NCBI GenBank assembly: GCA_937876465.1
Contig: CALEHV010000041.1
Location: forward strand, 1-50,616
Origin: an uncultured Bacillota bacterium
Lineage (GTDB): Bacteria > Bacillota_I > Bacilli_A > RFN20 > CAG-826
Length of the DNA stretch: 50,616 nt
Direction: 5' to 3'
In this document: piece by piece, positions 1 to 7,331 of the stretch
How the letters are laid out: each line of letters opens with the position of its first letter
How positions within the stretch are numbered: position 1 is the first letter of the stretch
The notes under the pieces: generated by a model
Databases searched by the model: none
The model's input: the letters and a program-made list of their open reading frames with translations, nothing else
What the model was told of the DNA's origin: nothing
Position numbers and translations under genes: made by a program

Positions 1-78
1 GCAGTAGAACCATATTTATTTTATCTAAAATGTTGCAACGACTTTGTCAAATAACCATTTGAAAGATTTCATTTAAAA

Positions 79-103
79 AAACTTGCTCTTTAAGAGCAAG
101 TTT
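79..103 (-). terminator. Rho-independent terminator after the 89-aa membrane protein gene
   Basis: A 10-bp inverted repeat (arms 79-88 and 94-103, loop TTTAA) lies just beyond the stop at 117. Read on the minus strand the second arm runs into seven Ts. A weaker T-run on the other side means it could also work on the plus strand for anything entering from the left edge. Bases 1-78 hold no gene I can support. Confidence 0.8.
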
Positions 104-116
104 CTTTTATTATTTA

Positions 117-386
117 TTAATATTCCTCGTTATCTTCTTTGTTTTCGTATTTTTTGCAGCAGCAAGTTTTTTGTTGCATATCCAATACACATCCTTGGAA
201 GAAGAAAAGGTTAGTTAACATTGGTCCGATAATGACGATTCCAACTAATCCAAAGATAAGGAAGAAGCCAGTGAGCCAATCAACGCCTGCATTGAACTTG
301 TTAACCATTAAAATGATATAAAATACAAGTCCAGTTAATGTGTATAAGCATGTAAAGCAACCAGCTAATCTATAACACTTTTTCAT
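117..386 (-). CDS. Small membrane protein of unknown function, cysteine-rich tail
   Basis: An 89-residue protein with two hydrophobic segments (about residues 8-27 and 38-63) joined by a short loop. A short cytoplasmic-looking C-terminus holds a QKTCCCKK cysteine cluster followed by an acidic end. I chose the ATG at 386 because AAAGGA lies about 10 nt upstream; an in-frame TTG at 395 would overlap that site. It starts 20 nt after the D-lactate dehydrogenase gene and is followed by a strong terminator, so it is probably the second gene of that unit. The three adjacent cysteines could bind metal or be acylated, but that is a guess. I do not recognise the family. Confidence 0.6.
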   Translation of the reverse strand: MKKCYRLAGCFTCLYTLTGLVFYIILMVNKFNAGVDWLTGFFLIFGLVGIVIIGPMLTNLFFFQGCVLDMQQKTCCCKKYENKEDNEEY

Positions 387-406
387 ATGCGACAATTCCT
401 TTCTAA

Positions 407-1417
407 TCAGTTCTTACATCTATAGCAGATCTCATTTTCTTTATTCGGCCTACCATAATAGAAATCTTGAATATTTCTTATAGTTGTAAGAGCGATGTTT
501 TCTATTGCTTCCTGAGTTAAGAAGGCTTGATGAGAAGTCACAATTACATTAGGCATAGAGATTAAATCTCTAAGCACTTCGTCATCTAATATATGATTGG
601 ACTTATCTTCAAAGAAGACATTTGTTTCTTCTTCATAAACATCTAAGGCTGCCGCACCTATGCGTCTATTCTTAATTGCATCAAGCAACGCCTTTGCATC
701 AATAAGCATTCCTCTTGATGTGTTGATTATGATCACATCTTTCTTTACCAACTTTAGAGTTTGTTTATTGATGAGATGCTTTGTCTCTTTAGTTAAAGGA
801 CAATGAAGAGTGATAATGTCTGACTCTTTCAGTAACTCAGGAAGAGAAACGTAATTAAAGTTAACAGGCTTTTGAATTGGATATGGATCATACGCAAGAA
901 CATTCATCTTAAATCCATTCGCTATATCTATCACTACTCTTCCTATCTTTCCCGTCCCAATAACACCGATTGTTTTATTATGTAAATCAAATCCCATTAA
1001 GCCTTCTAGAGAAAAATTGAATTCTTTTGTGCGATTATATGCTTTGTGTGTTCTGCGAATCATGGTTAATAGCAATGCAAATGCATGCTCAGCAACCGAA
1101 TATGGGGAATAATTTGGAACACGATAGAGGTTAATTTTATTTTTAGCAGTTTTTAAATCAACATTATTGAAACCTGAGGATCGAAGAAAAATACTTTTTT
1201 TACCTTGTTTGACTAATGCTTCAATAACATCTTTATCTAATGTGTCATTAACAAAAGCAACAATAGTGTCATATTCTTGAGCTTGGCTTACAGAGATTTT
1301 ATTTAATTTGGTTTCAGTATATGTGAATTCAATTCCTTCATGAGGGACCTTTTCAAATGACTCTTTCGTATAACTTTTAGAATCATATACAAGGGCTTTA
1401 ATTACGTTTCTGTTCAT
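407..1417 (-). CDS. ldhA: D-2-hydroxyacid dehydrogenase, probably D-lactate dehydrogenase
   Basis: NAD-dependent reduction of pyruvate to D-lactate is the likely reaction, regenerating NAD+ in fermentation in the cytosol. The 336 residues have the two-domain D-2-hydroxyacid dehydrogenase layout. The Rossmann motif GTGKIG is at 153-158, the substrate arginine at R235 (NTSRG), the acid in the YEEE stretch near 262-264, and the catalytic histidine at H296 (TSHQAF). Length matches D-LDH (about 330) rather than phosphoglycerate dehydrogenase with an ACT domain. The ATG is preceded by AGAAAGGAGAG. It has its own leader: a 20-bp palindrome at 1491-1510, similar to one at the superoxide reductase/LysR divergent region, lies 74 nt upstream. 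Substrate specificity within the family is inferred; HicDH or vancomycin-type enzymes look similar. Confidence 0.88.
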   Translation of the reverse strand: MNRNVIKALVYDSKSYTKESFEKVPHEGIEFTYTETKLNKISVSQAQEYDTIVAFVNDTLDKDVIEALVKQGKKSIFLRSSGFNNVDLKTAKNKINLYRVPNYSPYSVAEHAFALLLTMIRRTHKAYNRTKEFNFSLEGLMGFDLHNKTIGVIGTGKIGRVVIDIANGFKMNVLAYDPYPIQKPVNFNYVSLPELLKESDIITLHCPLTKETKHLINKQTLKLVKKDVIIINTSRGMLIDAKALLDAIKNRRIGAAALDVYEEETNVFFEDKSNHILDDEVLRDLISMPNVIVTSHQAFLTQEAIENIALTTIRNIQDFYYGRPNKENEICYRCKN

Positions 1418-1490
1418 GAGTTAGCTCTCCTTTCTAACTTAATCATGTGCCATTTAATCAAAAATGAAAAATACAAAATTTTAATAATTT

Positions 1491-1510
1491 ATATAGGCTT
1501 GTTCCTATAT
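1491..1510. promoter_or_regulatory. 20-bp palindrome upstream of ldhA, candidate operator
   Basis: Perfect 7-bp arms ATATAGG/CCTATAT with a 6-nt centre. The minus-strand reading, ATATAGGAACAAGCCTATAT, matches the element at 2052-2071 in 15 of 20 positions, including the whole right half GCCTATAT. It lies between the terminator of the superoxide reductase gene and the start of ldhA, as expected of an operator. Which protein binds it is unknown; the LysR regulator 0.6 kb away is the obvious candidate. Confidence 0.45.
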
Positions 1511-1524
1511 AAGAATATAAAAAA

Positions 1525-1550
1525 ACATACCTATCAATAGATAGATACGT
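1525..1550 (-). terminator. Terminator of the superoxide reductase gene
   Basis: An 11-bp stem with three G-U pairs (arms 1525-1535 and 1540-1550, loop AATA) directly follows the gene's stop on the minus strand and runs into seven Ts. Confidence 0.85.
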
Positions 1551-1565
1551 TTTTGTTTAAATTTA

Positions 1566-1964
1566 TTACTTTGAGAATACGCTATCCGTAAGATCCAATT
1601 TCCATAAGGAGTGAATATTACAGTAGGCAAACACTTCTAATACTTTTTCATCGCCATCTAAATAGAATGTTGCAACTGGTTCATCGCCTGGCTTAAGCGT
1701 TTTCTTTTGTTGACCTTTGTTAGTAACAATTAAGATCCATTCAATATAATGGACTTTGTCCATAGGATGAGCAATTTCGCCGATTTTAACTACTAATTTG
1801 TTCTTTGTACATGAACATACAGGTACATGTTTTTCATTATTTAAAGAATCATTTGTGTGAGGATGCAATTCAATCATAGGTTCACCACAGCAAATTACAT
1901 CAATACCAGTATCTTTCACTTTAGAAATTATTTGTCCGCAAGCATTGCATTTGTAGAATTTCAT
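1566..1964 (-). CDS. dfx: Desulfoferrodoxin-type superoxide reductase
   Basis: Reduces superoxide to hydrogen peroxide without making oxygen, a hallmark of anaerobes. The 132 residues contain both iron sites of the two-iron class. Centre I is an N-terminal desulforedoxin knuckle with C6, C9, C25 and C26. Centre II has H46, H66, H72, C115 and H118, preceded by the conserved E44-K45 pair (EKHVPV) that assists catalysis. The start at 1964 is chosen because AGAAAGGAAAAG lies just upstream and the protein then begins directly with the desulforedoxin domain; a longer reading to 2084 would overlap the divergent LysR gene. It is transcribed away from the LysR regulator, which suggests control by it. 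Ferredoxin or rubredoxin would be the electron donor (inferred). Confidence 0.95.
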   Translation of the reverse strand: MKFYKCNACGQIISKVKDTGIDVICCGEPMIELHPHTNDSLNNEKHVPVCSCTKNKLVVKIGEIAHPMDKVHYIEWILIVTNKGQQKKTLKPGDEPVATFYLDGDEKVLEVFAYCNIHSLWKLDLTDSVFSK

Positions 1965-2035
1965 ATCGCTTTTCCTTTCTGTAGCTGACTGTCTACACCT
2001 ATATTTTCGAAATGTTGTTTGCAAAAGTAAAATAC

Positions 2036-2071
2036 TATAATATGATAATTGATATAAGGAAATGCCTATAT
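2036..2071 (+). promoter_or_regulatory. LysR promoter -10 and overlapping palindrome
   Basis: TATAAT at 2036-2041 is the -10 box for the LysR gene. At 2052-2071 the sequence ATATAAGGAAATGCCTATAT forms an imperfect palindrome that overlaps the ribosome binding site AAGGAAA and the first two bases of the start codon. It resembles the palindrome at 1491-1510. Such a position would suit autorepression. The -35 is poor (TTGTTT at 2015-2020, 15-bp spacing). Confidence 0.5.
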
Positions 2072-2945
2072 GACGATTAGACACTTAAAGACCTTTATAA
2101 AGGTATGTGAATTGGGCAGTATTAGTAAAGCGGCAGAATCACTCTGCATTACTCAACCTTCTGTCTCTCAAACAATAAAAGAATTAGAAGCATATTATAA
2201 AACTGTTCTATTCGATAGAGCAGGTAAAAAGCTTATCTTAACTAGAGAAGGACAACAATTATTGCATAAAGCAAAAGAAGTAATCAACTCTTTCGATGAC
2301 TTTGAATTTATTGCGAATAAAGCAGATTATTCTCCTAAGGTTTCAATAGGAGCAACAATGACTTTTGGAACACTTACATTGCCTAATTTAATTTTGGATA
2401 TCAAACAACAAATTCCTAATTTAGATCCTTATTTTTATATTGGAAAAATTAAGGATATTGAAGAAAAAATAATTAATGGCGATTTAGACTTTGCTATTAC
2501 TGAAGGTCTAGTCGCATCAAAGTCCATTAAGATGACTGTATTTGGTTCTGATAACTTAATTGTAATTGCAGGAAAAGACTACCCTGTCCCAGACAAAATT
2601 AAACTAGAAGATTTAACCAAATATGATTTGTTAGTTAGAGAAGTAGGATCTGCTCCAAGAAAGATTTTAGATAACGCATTAGCTCAAAAAGGGACGAGAA
2701 TTATTAGTCCAAGAATGGAATCTGTTTCTAACATGATTATTATTTCAATGGCTATTCATAATAACGGTATTGGGGTTTTGCCTTATGATATCGTAAAACG
2801 ATATATAGATGATGGACTCATTAGAGAAATCAAAATTGATGCAAAGTTAGAACGTAAACTTTGTCTTATTTATCATAAAAATAAAAGGTTTACTTCAATT
2901 GAGAAGAAAACCTTTAATATTTGTCAGAAGATTTTAACTAATTAA
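2070..2945 (+). CDS. LysR-family transcriptional regulator
   Basis: A 291-residue regulator with the canonical LysR N-terminal winged helix (residues 1-60; the SISKAAESLCITQPSVSQTI stretch is the helix-turn-helix) and a periplasmic-binding-like effector domain from about 90. Length is typical (about 290). The ATG follows AAGGAAA. It is divergent from superoxide reductase with about 105 nt between the starts; LysR regulators usually control the divergent gene, so a role in oxidative stress or redox control is inferred. Its 3' end meets the convergent lipoprotein gene inside a shared TTAA. Confidence 0.92.
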   Translation: MTIRHLKTFIKVCELGSISKAAESLCITQPSVSQTIKELEAYYKTVLFDRAGKKLILTREGQQLLHKAKEVINSFDDFEFIANKADYSPKVSIGATMTFGTLTLPNLILDIKQQIPNLDPYFYIGKIKDIEEKIINGDLDFAITEGLVASKSIKMTVFGSDNLIVIAGKDYPVPDKIKLEDLTKYDLLVREVGSAPRKILDNALAQKGTRIISPRMESVSNMIIISMAIHNNGIGVLPYDIVKRYIDDGLIREIKIDAKLERKLCLIYHKNKRFTSIEKKTFNICQKILTN

Positions 2946-3490
2946 AACCAGTTTGGTTCAAATGTGTAAACGGCATGTAAATAAATTTTACTTTTGTTAT
3001 TCTCACCAATCTCTATTTCGCTTATATGATATGAACCAAAAACCGAAACGATTTGAGGATCATCTAATGATGTGTAAGAATTATCCTCATTAATCATATA
3101 TTGTTCAATAGGACGAACGACTGTAACGTTTTCGTCTTCAACATATAAAGGAAAATATGGAGGATTTGCTCCAGGCCTTGGTATTCGTATTAAGGGAATT
3201 ATGTTTGTTCGGACAACATCAATGTGATCAATTTCATCTTTTGTGCTATTTGTGTAATGAATTTTTAAGATATCACCTGCGAAAGTTCTAACTATAGGAG
3301 AATGTGTAACACTATCAAACATTTTCTTGCCTTCAACATCTATGTTTTTGTCATTAATGTTTTTAGCTATTCCATTTTCAAAGCTCAATAAAACAGTAGT
3401 TTCTTCCACACAATTAGAATTACAACTATTTAAGAATGGAAGAGTAACTAATAATGATGATACAGATATAATTATTTTTAAAAATGTCAT
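2942..3490 (-). CDS. Secreted lipoprotein of unknown function
   Basis: A 182-residue protein with a lipoprotein signal: a hydrophobic segment from residues 3-20 ends in the lipobox LNSC, so C23 would be lipidated and the protein anchored outside the membrane. The mature part is mostly predicted beta and holds a proline-rich stretch (RPGANPPYFP, around 105). It looks like a small exported beta-domain protein; I recognise no catalytic motif. The ribosome binding site is weak (TAGG, 8 nt from the ATG). Its stop codon shares the palindrome TTAA at 2942-2945 with the convergent LysR gene. Confidence 0.7.
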   Translation of the reverse strand: MTFLKIIISVSSLLVTLPFLNSCNSNCVEETTVLLSFENGIAKNINDKNIDVEGKKMFDSVTHSPIVRTFAGDILKIHYTNSTKDEIDHIDVVRTNIIPLIRIPRPGANPPYFPLYVEDENVTVVRPIEQYMINEDNSYTSLDDPQIVSVFGSYHISEIEIGENNKSKIYLHAVYTFEPNWF

Positions 3491-3635
3491 CTAAATTGCC
3501 TATTCTTTTTGAAATTCTATAACTTTTCAAGTTTTCTGTAAAATAATTCTTTAACGTTCCTTTTATTCTACTATATCTTCATCATAGATAGAAAAATCGG
3601 GATTGGTTTTATCGAAGTTAAAAATATGAAAGTTT

Positions 3636-3679
3636 TTAACATGATTCAACTTTTTTCTCTGTGTTGAAAAAACTGTTAA
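3636..3679. repeat. Nested inverted repeat in the 223-nt gap
   Basis: TTAACA (3636-3641) pairs with TGTTAA (3674-3679), and inside it TTCAAC (3645-3650) pairs with GTTGAA (3663-3668), separated by a 12-nt pyrimidine-rich centre. It lies downstream of the sugar transferase gene and upstream of the lipoprotein gene on the minus strand. It is not a classical terminator, as no long T-run follows. The rest of the gap 3491-3713 is AT-rich and shows nothing else I can support. Confidence 0.4.
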
Positions 3680-3713
3680 TTTTAATATTTAATAGAAGAT
3701 TTTGATGCAATAA

Positions 3714-4337
3714 TTATCTGCCTTTAACTGCACCAAATAATTTTAAAATTGTATAAAAGAATATTTTTACATCGAACCAGAATGACATTCTAAGAACATA
3801 TTTATGATCCCATTCTGCTTTAAATTCTGGATCATGTTCTCTTTTCATTTTTATTTGTGCATAGCCGCTAATTCCTGGTTTAACATCAAATGCATTTGGA
3901 GTGTATTTTTCTCTACATTCAACAAGAAATTCTTCGTTTTCGGCTGCACCAGGTCTTGGTCCAATAAATGCCATTTGACCAATGAAAATATTTAATAATT
4001 GTAATGTTTCATCTAAAGATGACCTTCTTAAAAACTTTCCAAATCCAGTTTCTAAAGATTTTTGATATTCTGCATCCATATCGCTTGGAGCTAAATTTGG
4101 ATTAGCAGCAAGTTTCATGGATCTGAATTTAAGCAATTTAAAGACTTTTTTATTCTTTCCTAGTCTTCTTTGAGCAAAAAATGGATGGCCTTTTGTAACA
4201 ATTGTGTTAACGATAATAATCCACCACCAAAGTAAAGCTGCACACAAAATTATTCCAATAAAAGAACCAAGAATTCCAATAATTCTTTTAAATGGAAGAT
4301 ATACTTTTTGTGAAGTTCTTAATACTTTGTTTGCCAT
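3714..4337 (-). CDS. Undecaprenyl-phosphate sugar phosphotransferase (bacterial sugar transferase)
   Basis: Transfers a sugar-1-phosphate from a nucleotide sugar to a lipid carrier, the first step of surface polysaccharide assembly. The 207 residues are the short, catalytic-only form: one N-terminal hydrophobic helix (about 19-46), then the family signature with PFFAQRRLGKNKKVFKLLKF, RSM, the RRSSLDETLQLLNIFIGQM block, GPRPG and PGISGYAQIK. The length is that of the C-terminal half of WcaJ/CpsE, lacking the four-helix N-terminal half. There is no Shine-Dalgarno site; TATTAT lies 6 nt before the ATG. No other capsule genes are near, so the polysaccharide it serves is unknown. Confidence 0.9.
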   Translation of the reverse strand: MANKVLRTSQKVYLPFKRIIGILGSFIGIILCAALLWWWIIIVNTIVTKGHPFFAQRRLGKNKKVFKLLKFRSMKLAANPNLAPSDMDAEYQKSLETGFGKFLRRSSLDETLQLLNIFIGQMAFIGPRPGAAENEEFLVECREKYTPNAFDVKPGISGYAQIKMKREHDPEFKAEWDHKYVLRMSFWFDVKIFFYTILKLFGAVKGR

Positions 4338-4393
4338 TTTTAAATAATACTTTTTTAGTTTATAGTAGAATTTTCTTAAAATCTACTAATTTT

Positions 4394-5041
4394 TTAAATT
4401 CCTGTGTAGTGTGATACAACAATCCATACAGCTAATGTAATTAAAATTGCACCACCAATAATTGAGCAAACTTCGTATTTACCTTTAAATAATTTTTCAA
4501 ATAAATTACCGAAGAAAACACCCAATAACGAAATAATAAATGTGCATACCATAATGATTGAAACATACATCCAAATCCAATGTATTTCACCATTTGGCAT
4601 AAATTCTCCTGTATGGAGCGAAACTCCTACAGCCAAAGCATCAATTGCAGTTGCAACACCCATTATTAATACTTCTTTGTAGGAGAATTTTTTAGGTTCT
4701 TTTTGTTCTGCTGGTTTTCTTATATCAATAATTGCCTCAATAAGCATTTTTCCTCCAATAAAGAGTAATAATGCAAAGGCAACCCATGTAACAATTGTGG
4801 ACATTATATGTCCAGCTTCTTGACCACCAGATTCACCAACCAAGATTGTAACAATATGAACAAGCCAATAACCAATAAGCGGCATCAATGCTTGCATCAC
4901 ACCGAAGACAGTTGCTATAAAAACGGATTTTTTCTTATCAATATCGGTGTAGATCAAACCATCAGTTACTGATACTGCAAAAGCATCCATGCTTAATGCA
5001 ATACCAAATAATAAGATTTGAAGTACTATTGCGATTGTCAT
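4394..5041 (-). CDS. mntP: Manganese efflux pump MntP
   Basis: Exports Mn2+ across the cell membrane. The 215 residues form six hydrophobic segments arranged as two homologous halves, each with the family acidic signature: SMDAFAVSV near residue 17 and IDALAVGVSL near 133. Length is slightly above the usual 185-195 because of a charged cytoplasmic loop (RKPAEQKEPKKF) in the middle. The ATG lies only 18 nt after the previous gene's terminator hairpin and has no clear ribosome binding site. No yybP-ykoY manganese riboswitch fits in the gap. Manganese control and the superoxide reductase nearby may both serve oxidative-stress defence (inferred). Confidence 0.9.
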   Translation of the reverse strand: MTIAIVLQILLFGIALSMDAFAVSVTDGLIYTDIDKKKSVFIATVFGVMQALMPLIGYWLVHIVTILVGESGGQEAGHIMSTIVTWVAFALLLFIGGKMLIEAIIDIRKPAEQKEPKKFSYKEVLIMGVATAIDALAVGVSLHTGEFMPNGEIHWIWMYVSIIMVCTFIISLLGVFFGNLFEKLFKGKYEVCSIIGGAILITLAVWIVVSHYTGI

Positions 5042-5058
5042 AATGTTCTATAAATAAA

Positions 5059-5078
5059 AGATGCACATTTGTGCATCT
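5059..5078 (-). terminator. Terminator between the 141-aa membrane protein and mntP
   Basis: AGATGCACA (5059-5067) pairs with TGTGCATCT (5070-5078). On the minus strand the hairpin is followed by TTTATTT. Because mntP begins only 18 nt further on, it may be an attenuator or mntP may have its own promoter here. Confidence 0.7.
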
Positions 5079-5085
5079 AATTATT

Positions 5086-5511
5086 TTATTCAGCTTTCTT
5101 TTCTTCTTCAGGAGCTTGAGCAGCTTCAACTTTAAGTTCTGGTTTTTCTTCAACTACTTGAACAGCATCTTTAACTGCGATTGTTGAACTTATACCTGCG
5201 CCAATTCTTTGTTGTCTACGAATTGTCTTTTCAATTTCACGATCAGCCTTCTTGGCGTTGAAATTTAAAGTGAGAATGAGGATAAACATTCCAAACGCAA
5301 GGAAAATAATACCCCAAGTACGGAAATCAAGTGGGATTTTGATTGCTTCTTTAAGAACCTTTTCAGCGCTCTTAATGAAGTTTGCGTCTAGTGGGACATT
5401 CATGTTTGCGCCAATGATTCCAAAAATCATTAATGCAATACCTGCAATTGCAAAGATGCCACCAACGACATACCATGCAAATTCTTTACCTGATACTTTT
5501 GCTTTGCTCAT
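5086..5511 (-). CDS. Two-helix membrane protein with charged tail, unknown function
   Basis: A 141-residue protein with two transmembrane segments (about 10-33 and 64-83) and a cytoplasmic C-terminal region. That tail starts with a basic patch (KKADREIEKTIRRQQR) and ends in a low-complexity stretch rich in Glu, Lys, Ala and Pro. The ATG is preceded by GAGGAGTAAAT. It starts 28 nt after the 287-aa helical protein gene, so the two are probably co-transcribed and may act together. I do not recognise the family. Confidence 0.7.
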   Translation of the reverse strand: MSKAKVSGKEFAWYVVGGIFAIAGIALMIFGIIGANMNVPLDANFIKSAEKVLKEAIKIPLDFRTWGIIFLAFGMFILILTLNFNAKKADREIEKTIRRQQRIGAGISSTIAVKDAVQVVEEKPELKVEAAQAPEEEKKAE

Positions 5512-5539
5512 ATTTACTCCTCAGGCTATTAATCAAAGA

Positions 5540-6403
5540 TTAAGCAGCCTTATTTGTTTCTTGTTGTGCTTGAATTTTCTTAATTTCTTCGTCAAATTTC
5601 TTATTGAATTCTCCGAATGCTGGTTTAAATGCATTTTCCCAAACAATTGTCTTATCACGTGCAATTGTCTTTGCATTAATAAACATATCACCAAAGTTCT
5701 TTCCTTCTGGAAGTTGACGACGTCCTTGTGTCATTTCCATTAAAGCAAAGATTGGATCAATTACTTCGTAATATTCTGTAGAAATAAGAGGTGAACGTTG
5801 ACGTGAACCCGCGATTAATTTGCTGACTTCATTTAAGTCGTTTTGAATGAAGTTTGATTGAGGTGTGATTTCACCTTTAGCTTCTTGACGTGCTTTGTTA
5901 TATTCAGCAAAGAGATGATCGAAATCATCTAATAAGAGTAAGTTGACTAAGCCACGGTAGAAAGCTTCTTGTTTTTGAATAAGTTCTTCAAATTGTGGTT
6001 CATCAAATGCATTTTCTTTCTTTGCTTGAACGATGAATGAGTAAATAACATTTCTCATTTCATCATGAATTGGCATGATTGCTTGATAAATTGCAAGATG
6101 TTGTGCTTCATCAACACGTAATTCAGTGCCTTCTGCATTTTTCTTAACAATTGTTGATGTGTCGCTATAGATAAGTTCAAGCATATCTTTAATAGCTTTT
6201 GTTAATTTTTCTCCTGCTTCACCAGAATGGTCTAAGCAGCTCTTAAGTGGAGTGTTGTTGGTAATGTCTGAATTCATTAAACCTCTTCTCCAGTCATAAG
6301 CCTTGATGTCATATTTGTCTTTTTTCATGACATATTCAAGAGTGTTGATAATTGCATTATCGAATCTAATAAATGATGCAATTGCTGTTGTGAATTTATT
6401 CAT
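5540..6403 (-). CDS. All-helical cytoplasmic protein of unknown function
   Basis: A 287-residue soluble protein, predicted almost entirely helical, with no signal peptide or membrane segment. Visible landmarks are YDWRRGLMNSD near 40, LDHSGEAGEKLTKA near 57 and a Gly/Arg-containing stretch SRQRSPLIS near 200. The start is taken at the ATG at 6403 (AAAAGGAGAATTT upstream); a reading from 6424 would overlap the phosphatase gene. It lies between a Cof phosphatase and a two-helix membrane protein in one direction with short gaps. I cannot assign a function. Confidence 0.7.
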   Translation of the reverse strand: MNKFTTAIASFIRFDNAIINTLEYVMKKDKYDIKAYDWRRGLMNSDITNNTPLKSCLDHSGEAGEKLTKAIKDMLELIYSDTSTIVKKNAEGTELRVDEAQHLAIYQAIMPIHDEMRNVIYSFIVQAKKENAFDEPQFEELIQKQEAFYRGLVNLLLLDDFDHLFAEYNKARQEAKGEITPQSNFIQNDLNEVSKLIAGSRQRSPLISTEYYEVIDPIFALMEMTQGRRQLPEGKNFGDMFINAKTIARDKTIVWENAFKPAFGEFNKKFDEEIKKIQAQQETNKAA

Positions 6404-6416
6404 AAATTCTCCTTTT

Positions 6417-7250
6417 CTAATCAATGTATTTCTCGATTTCGTAGAAACGTTTTATTGTATGTTTCGCATACTTCGAGACCGATAGCGGTGCGTGTTTCAT
6501 ACAGAAGCTATTTTCAGGGAATTCGTTAAACATTGAAATATCGTTTCCTGAATCTCCGACGACGTAAACGTCGCTGTGATTTATATTAAAGTGTTTGAGA
6601 TAAGATTTCAACCCTTCTGATTTTGAACAGCCAACTGGAGATAGTTCTATGAACTCTCCTGACCAGCTTGCTTCAAAGGAATCGGCGAAGTTATCTCTTA
6701 AAATTTTATTTGCTTCTTTCGAAGCATTTTTATTCTTCTTTCCGATGCCAAAGAAGATCATGATTTTAGCAATTTTTCCTTGGTCTATAACTTGGTTAAA
6801 GTCCTTCTTATCAATATAAAAAGGTTCTCTATAAACTCCTTCAAAGAAGTTCCAAATAACATAAGCCATTCTATAAGAAAGTGATTTAAATTTATCACGA
6901 ACTATAAAACGTCCATCTGTAGTCATTACAAAAAATCCTTTTGGATGAAATTGATTTTCAATTTTATCTAAAGCAATTTTAACTTTTTCTATATCAAATG
7001 GTGTTTTTTGAATGACTTCATTATCTGCAATAATAAACGAGCCATTGCAACCAATCATATCAACAGGACGGTCAATTTTTTCTGCTACCTTTTTTAAATA
7101 GGCTTCATTTCTTCCTGTGACTAAAACAATCTTTCCACCATTATCAATATGGTTTCTAATGAAGTTAACGGATTTCTTAGAAATCATTCTGACACGTTTC
7201 TTTGGATAGAAGAGTGTTCCGTCTAAATCAGTAGCAATAACTTTTCCCAT
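6417..7250 (-). CDS. Cof-type HAD-family phosphatase
   Basis: A 277-residue HAD hydrolase of the Cof/YbjI subfamily, which dephosphorylates sugar phosphates, nucleotides or flavin precursors in the cytosol. Motif I DLDGTLF is at 8-14 with the nucleophile D8, motif II VTGRN near 44, and motif III/IV GDSGNDISMF near 235. The C2-type cap lies between. Substrate cannot be told from sequence. No Shine-Dalgarno site precedes the ATG; a -10 box sits 9 nt upstream of the start (see 7260-7287), so the mRNA may be nearly leaderless. Confidence 0.88.
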   Translation of the reverse strand: MGKVIATDLDGTLFYPKKRVRMISKKSVNFIRNHIDNGGKIVLVTGRNEAYLKKVAEKIDRPVDMIGCNGSFIIADNEVIQKTPFDIEKVKIALDKIENQFHPKGFFVMTTDGRFIVRDKFKSLSYRMAYVIWNFFEGVYREPFYIDKKDFNQVIDQGKIAKIMIFFGIGKKNKNASKEANKILRDNFADSFEASWSGEFIELSPVGCSKSEGLKSYLKHFNINHSDVYVVGDSGNDISMFNEFPENSFCMKHAPLSVSKYAKHTIKRFYEIEKYID

Positions 7251-7259
7251 AATGCTTAT

Positions 7260-7287
7260 ATTTTATAATATAAACATAATAAAGCAA
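7260..7287 (-). promoter_or_regulatory. Promoter of the Cof phosphatase gene
   Basis: On the minus strand TTGCTT (7282-7287) and TAAAAT (7260-7265) are 16 bp apart. The ATG at 7250 is only 9 nt beyond the -10, leaving a leader of perhaps 2-3 nt. The promoter begins in the T-tract of the upstream hpf terminator. Confidence 0.55.
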
Positions 7288-7298
7288 GAAAAAGAAAA

Positions 7299-7316
7299 GG
7301 ACCGGCGAACCGGTCC
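7299..7316 (-). terminator. Terminator of hpf
   Basis: A GC-rich 7-bp stem GGACCGG/CCGGTCC (7299-7305, 7310-7316) has a 4-nt loop that reads TTCG on the minus strand, followed by TTTTCTTTTT. This is one of the strongest terminators in the window. Confidence 0.92.
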
Positions 7317-7331
7317 TAATCTAAGATTAAG

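Noticed and set aside
4338..5085. Manganese (yybP-ykoY) riboswitch for mntP
   Set aside because: Only 44 nt separate the previous stop and the mntP start, mostly taken by a terminator hairpin.
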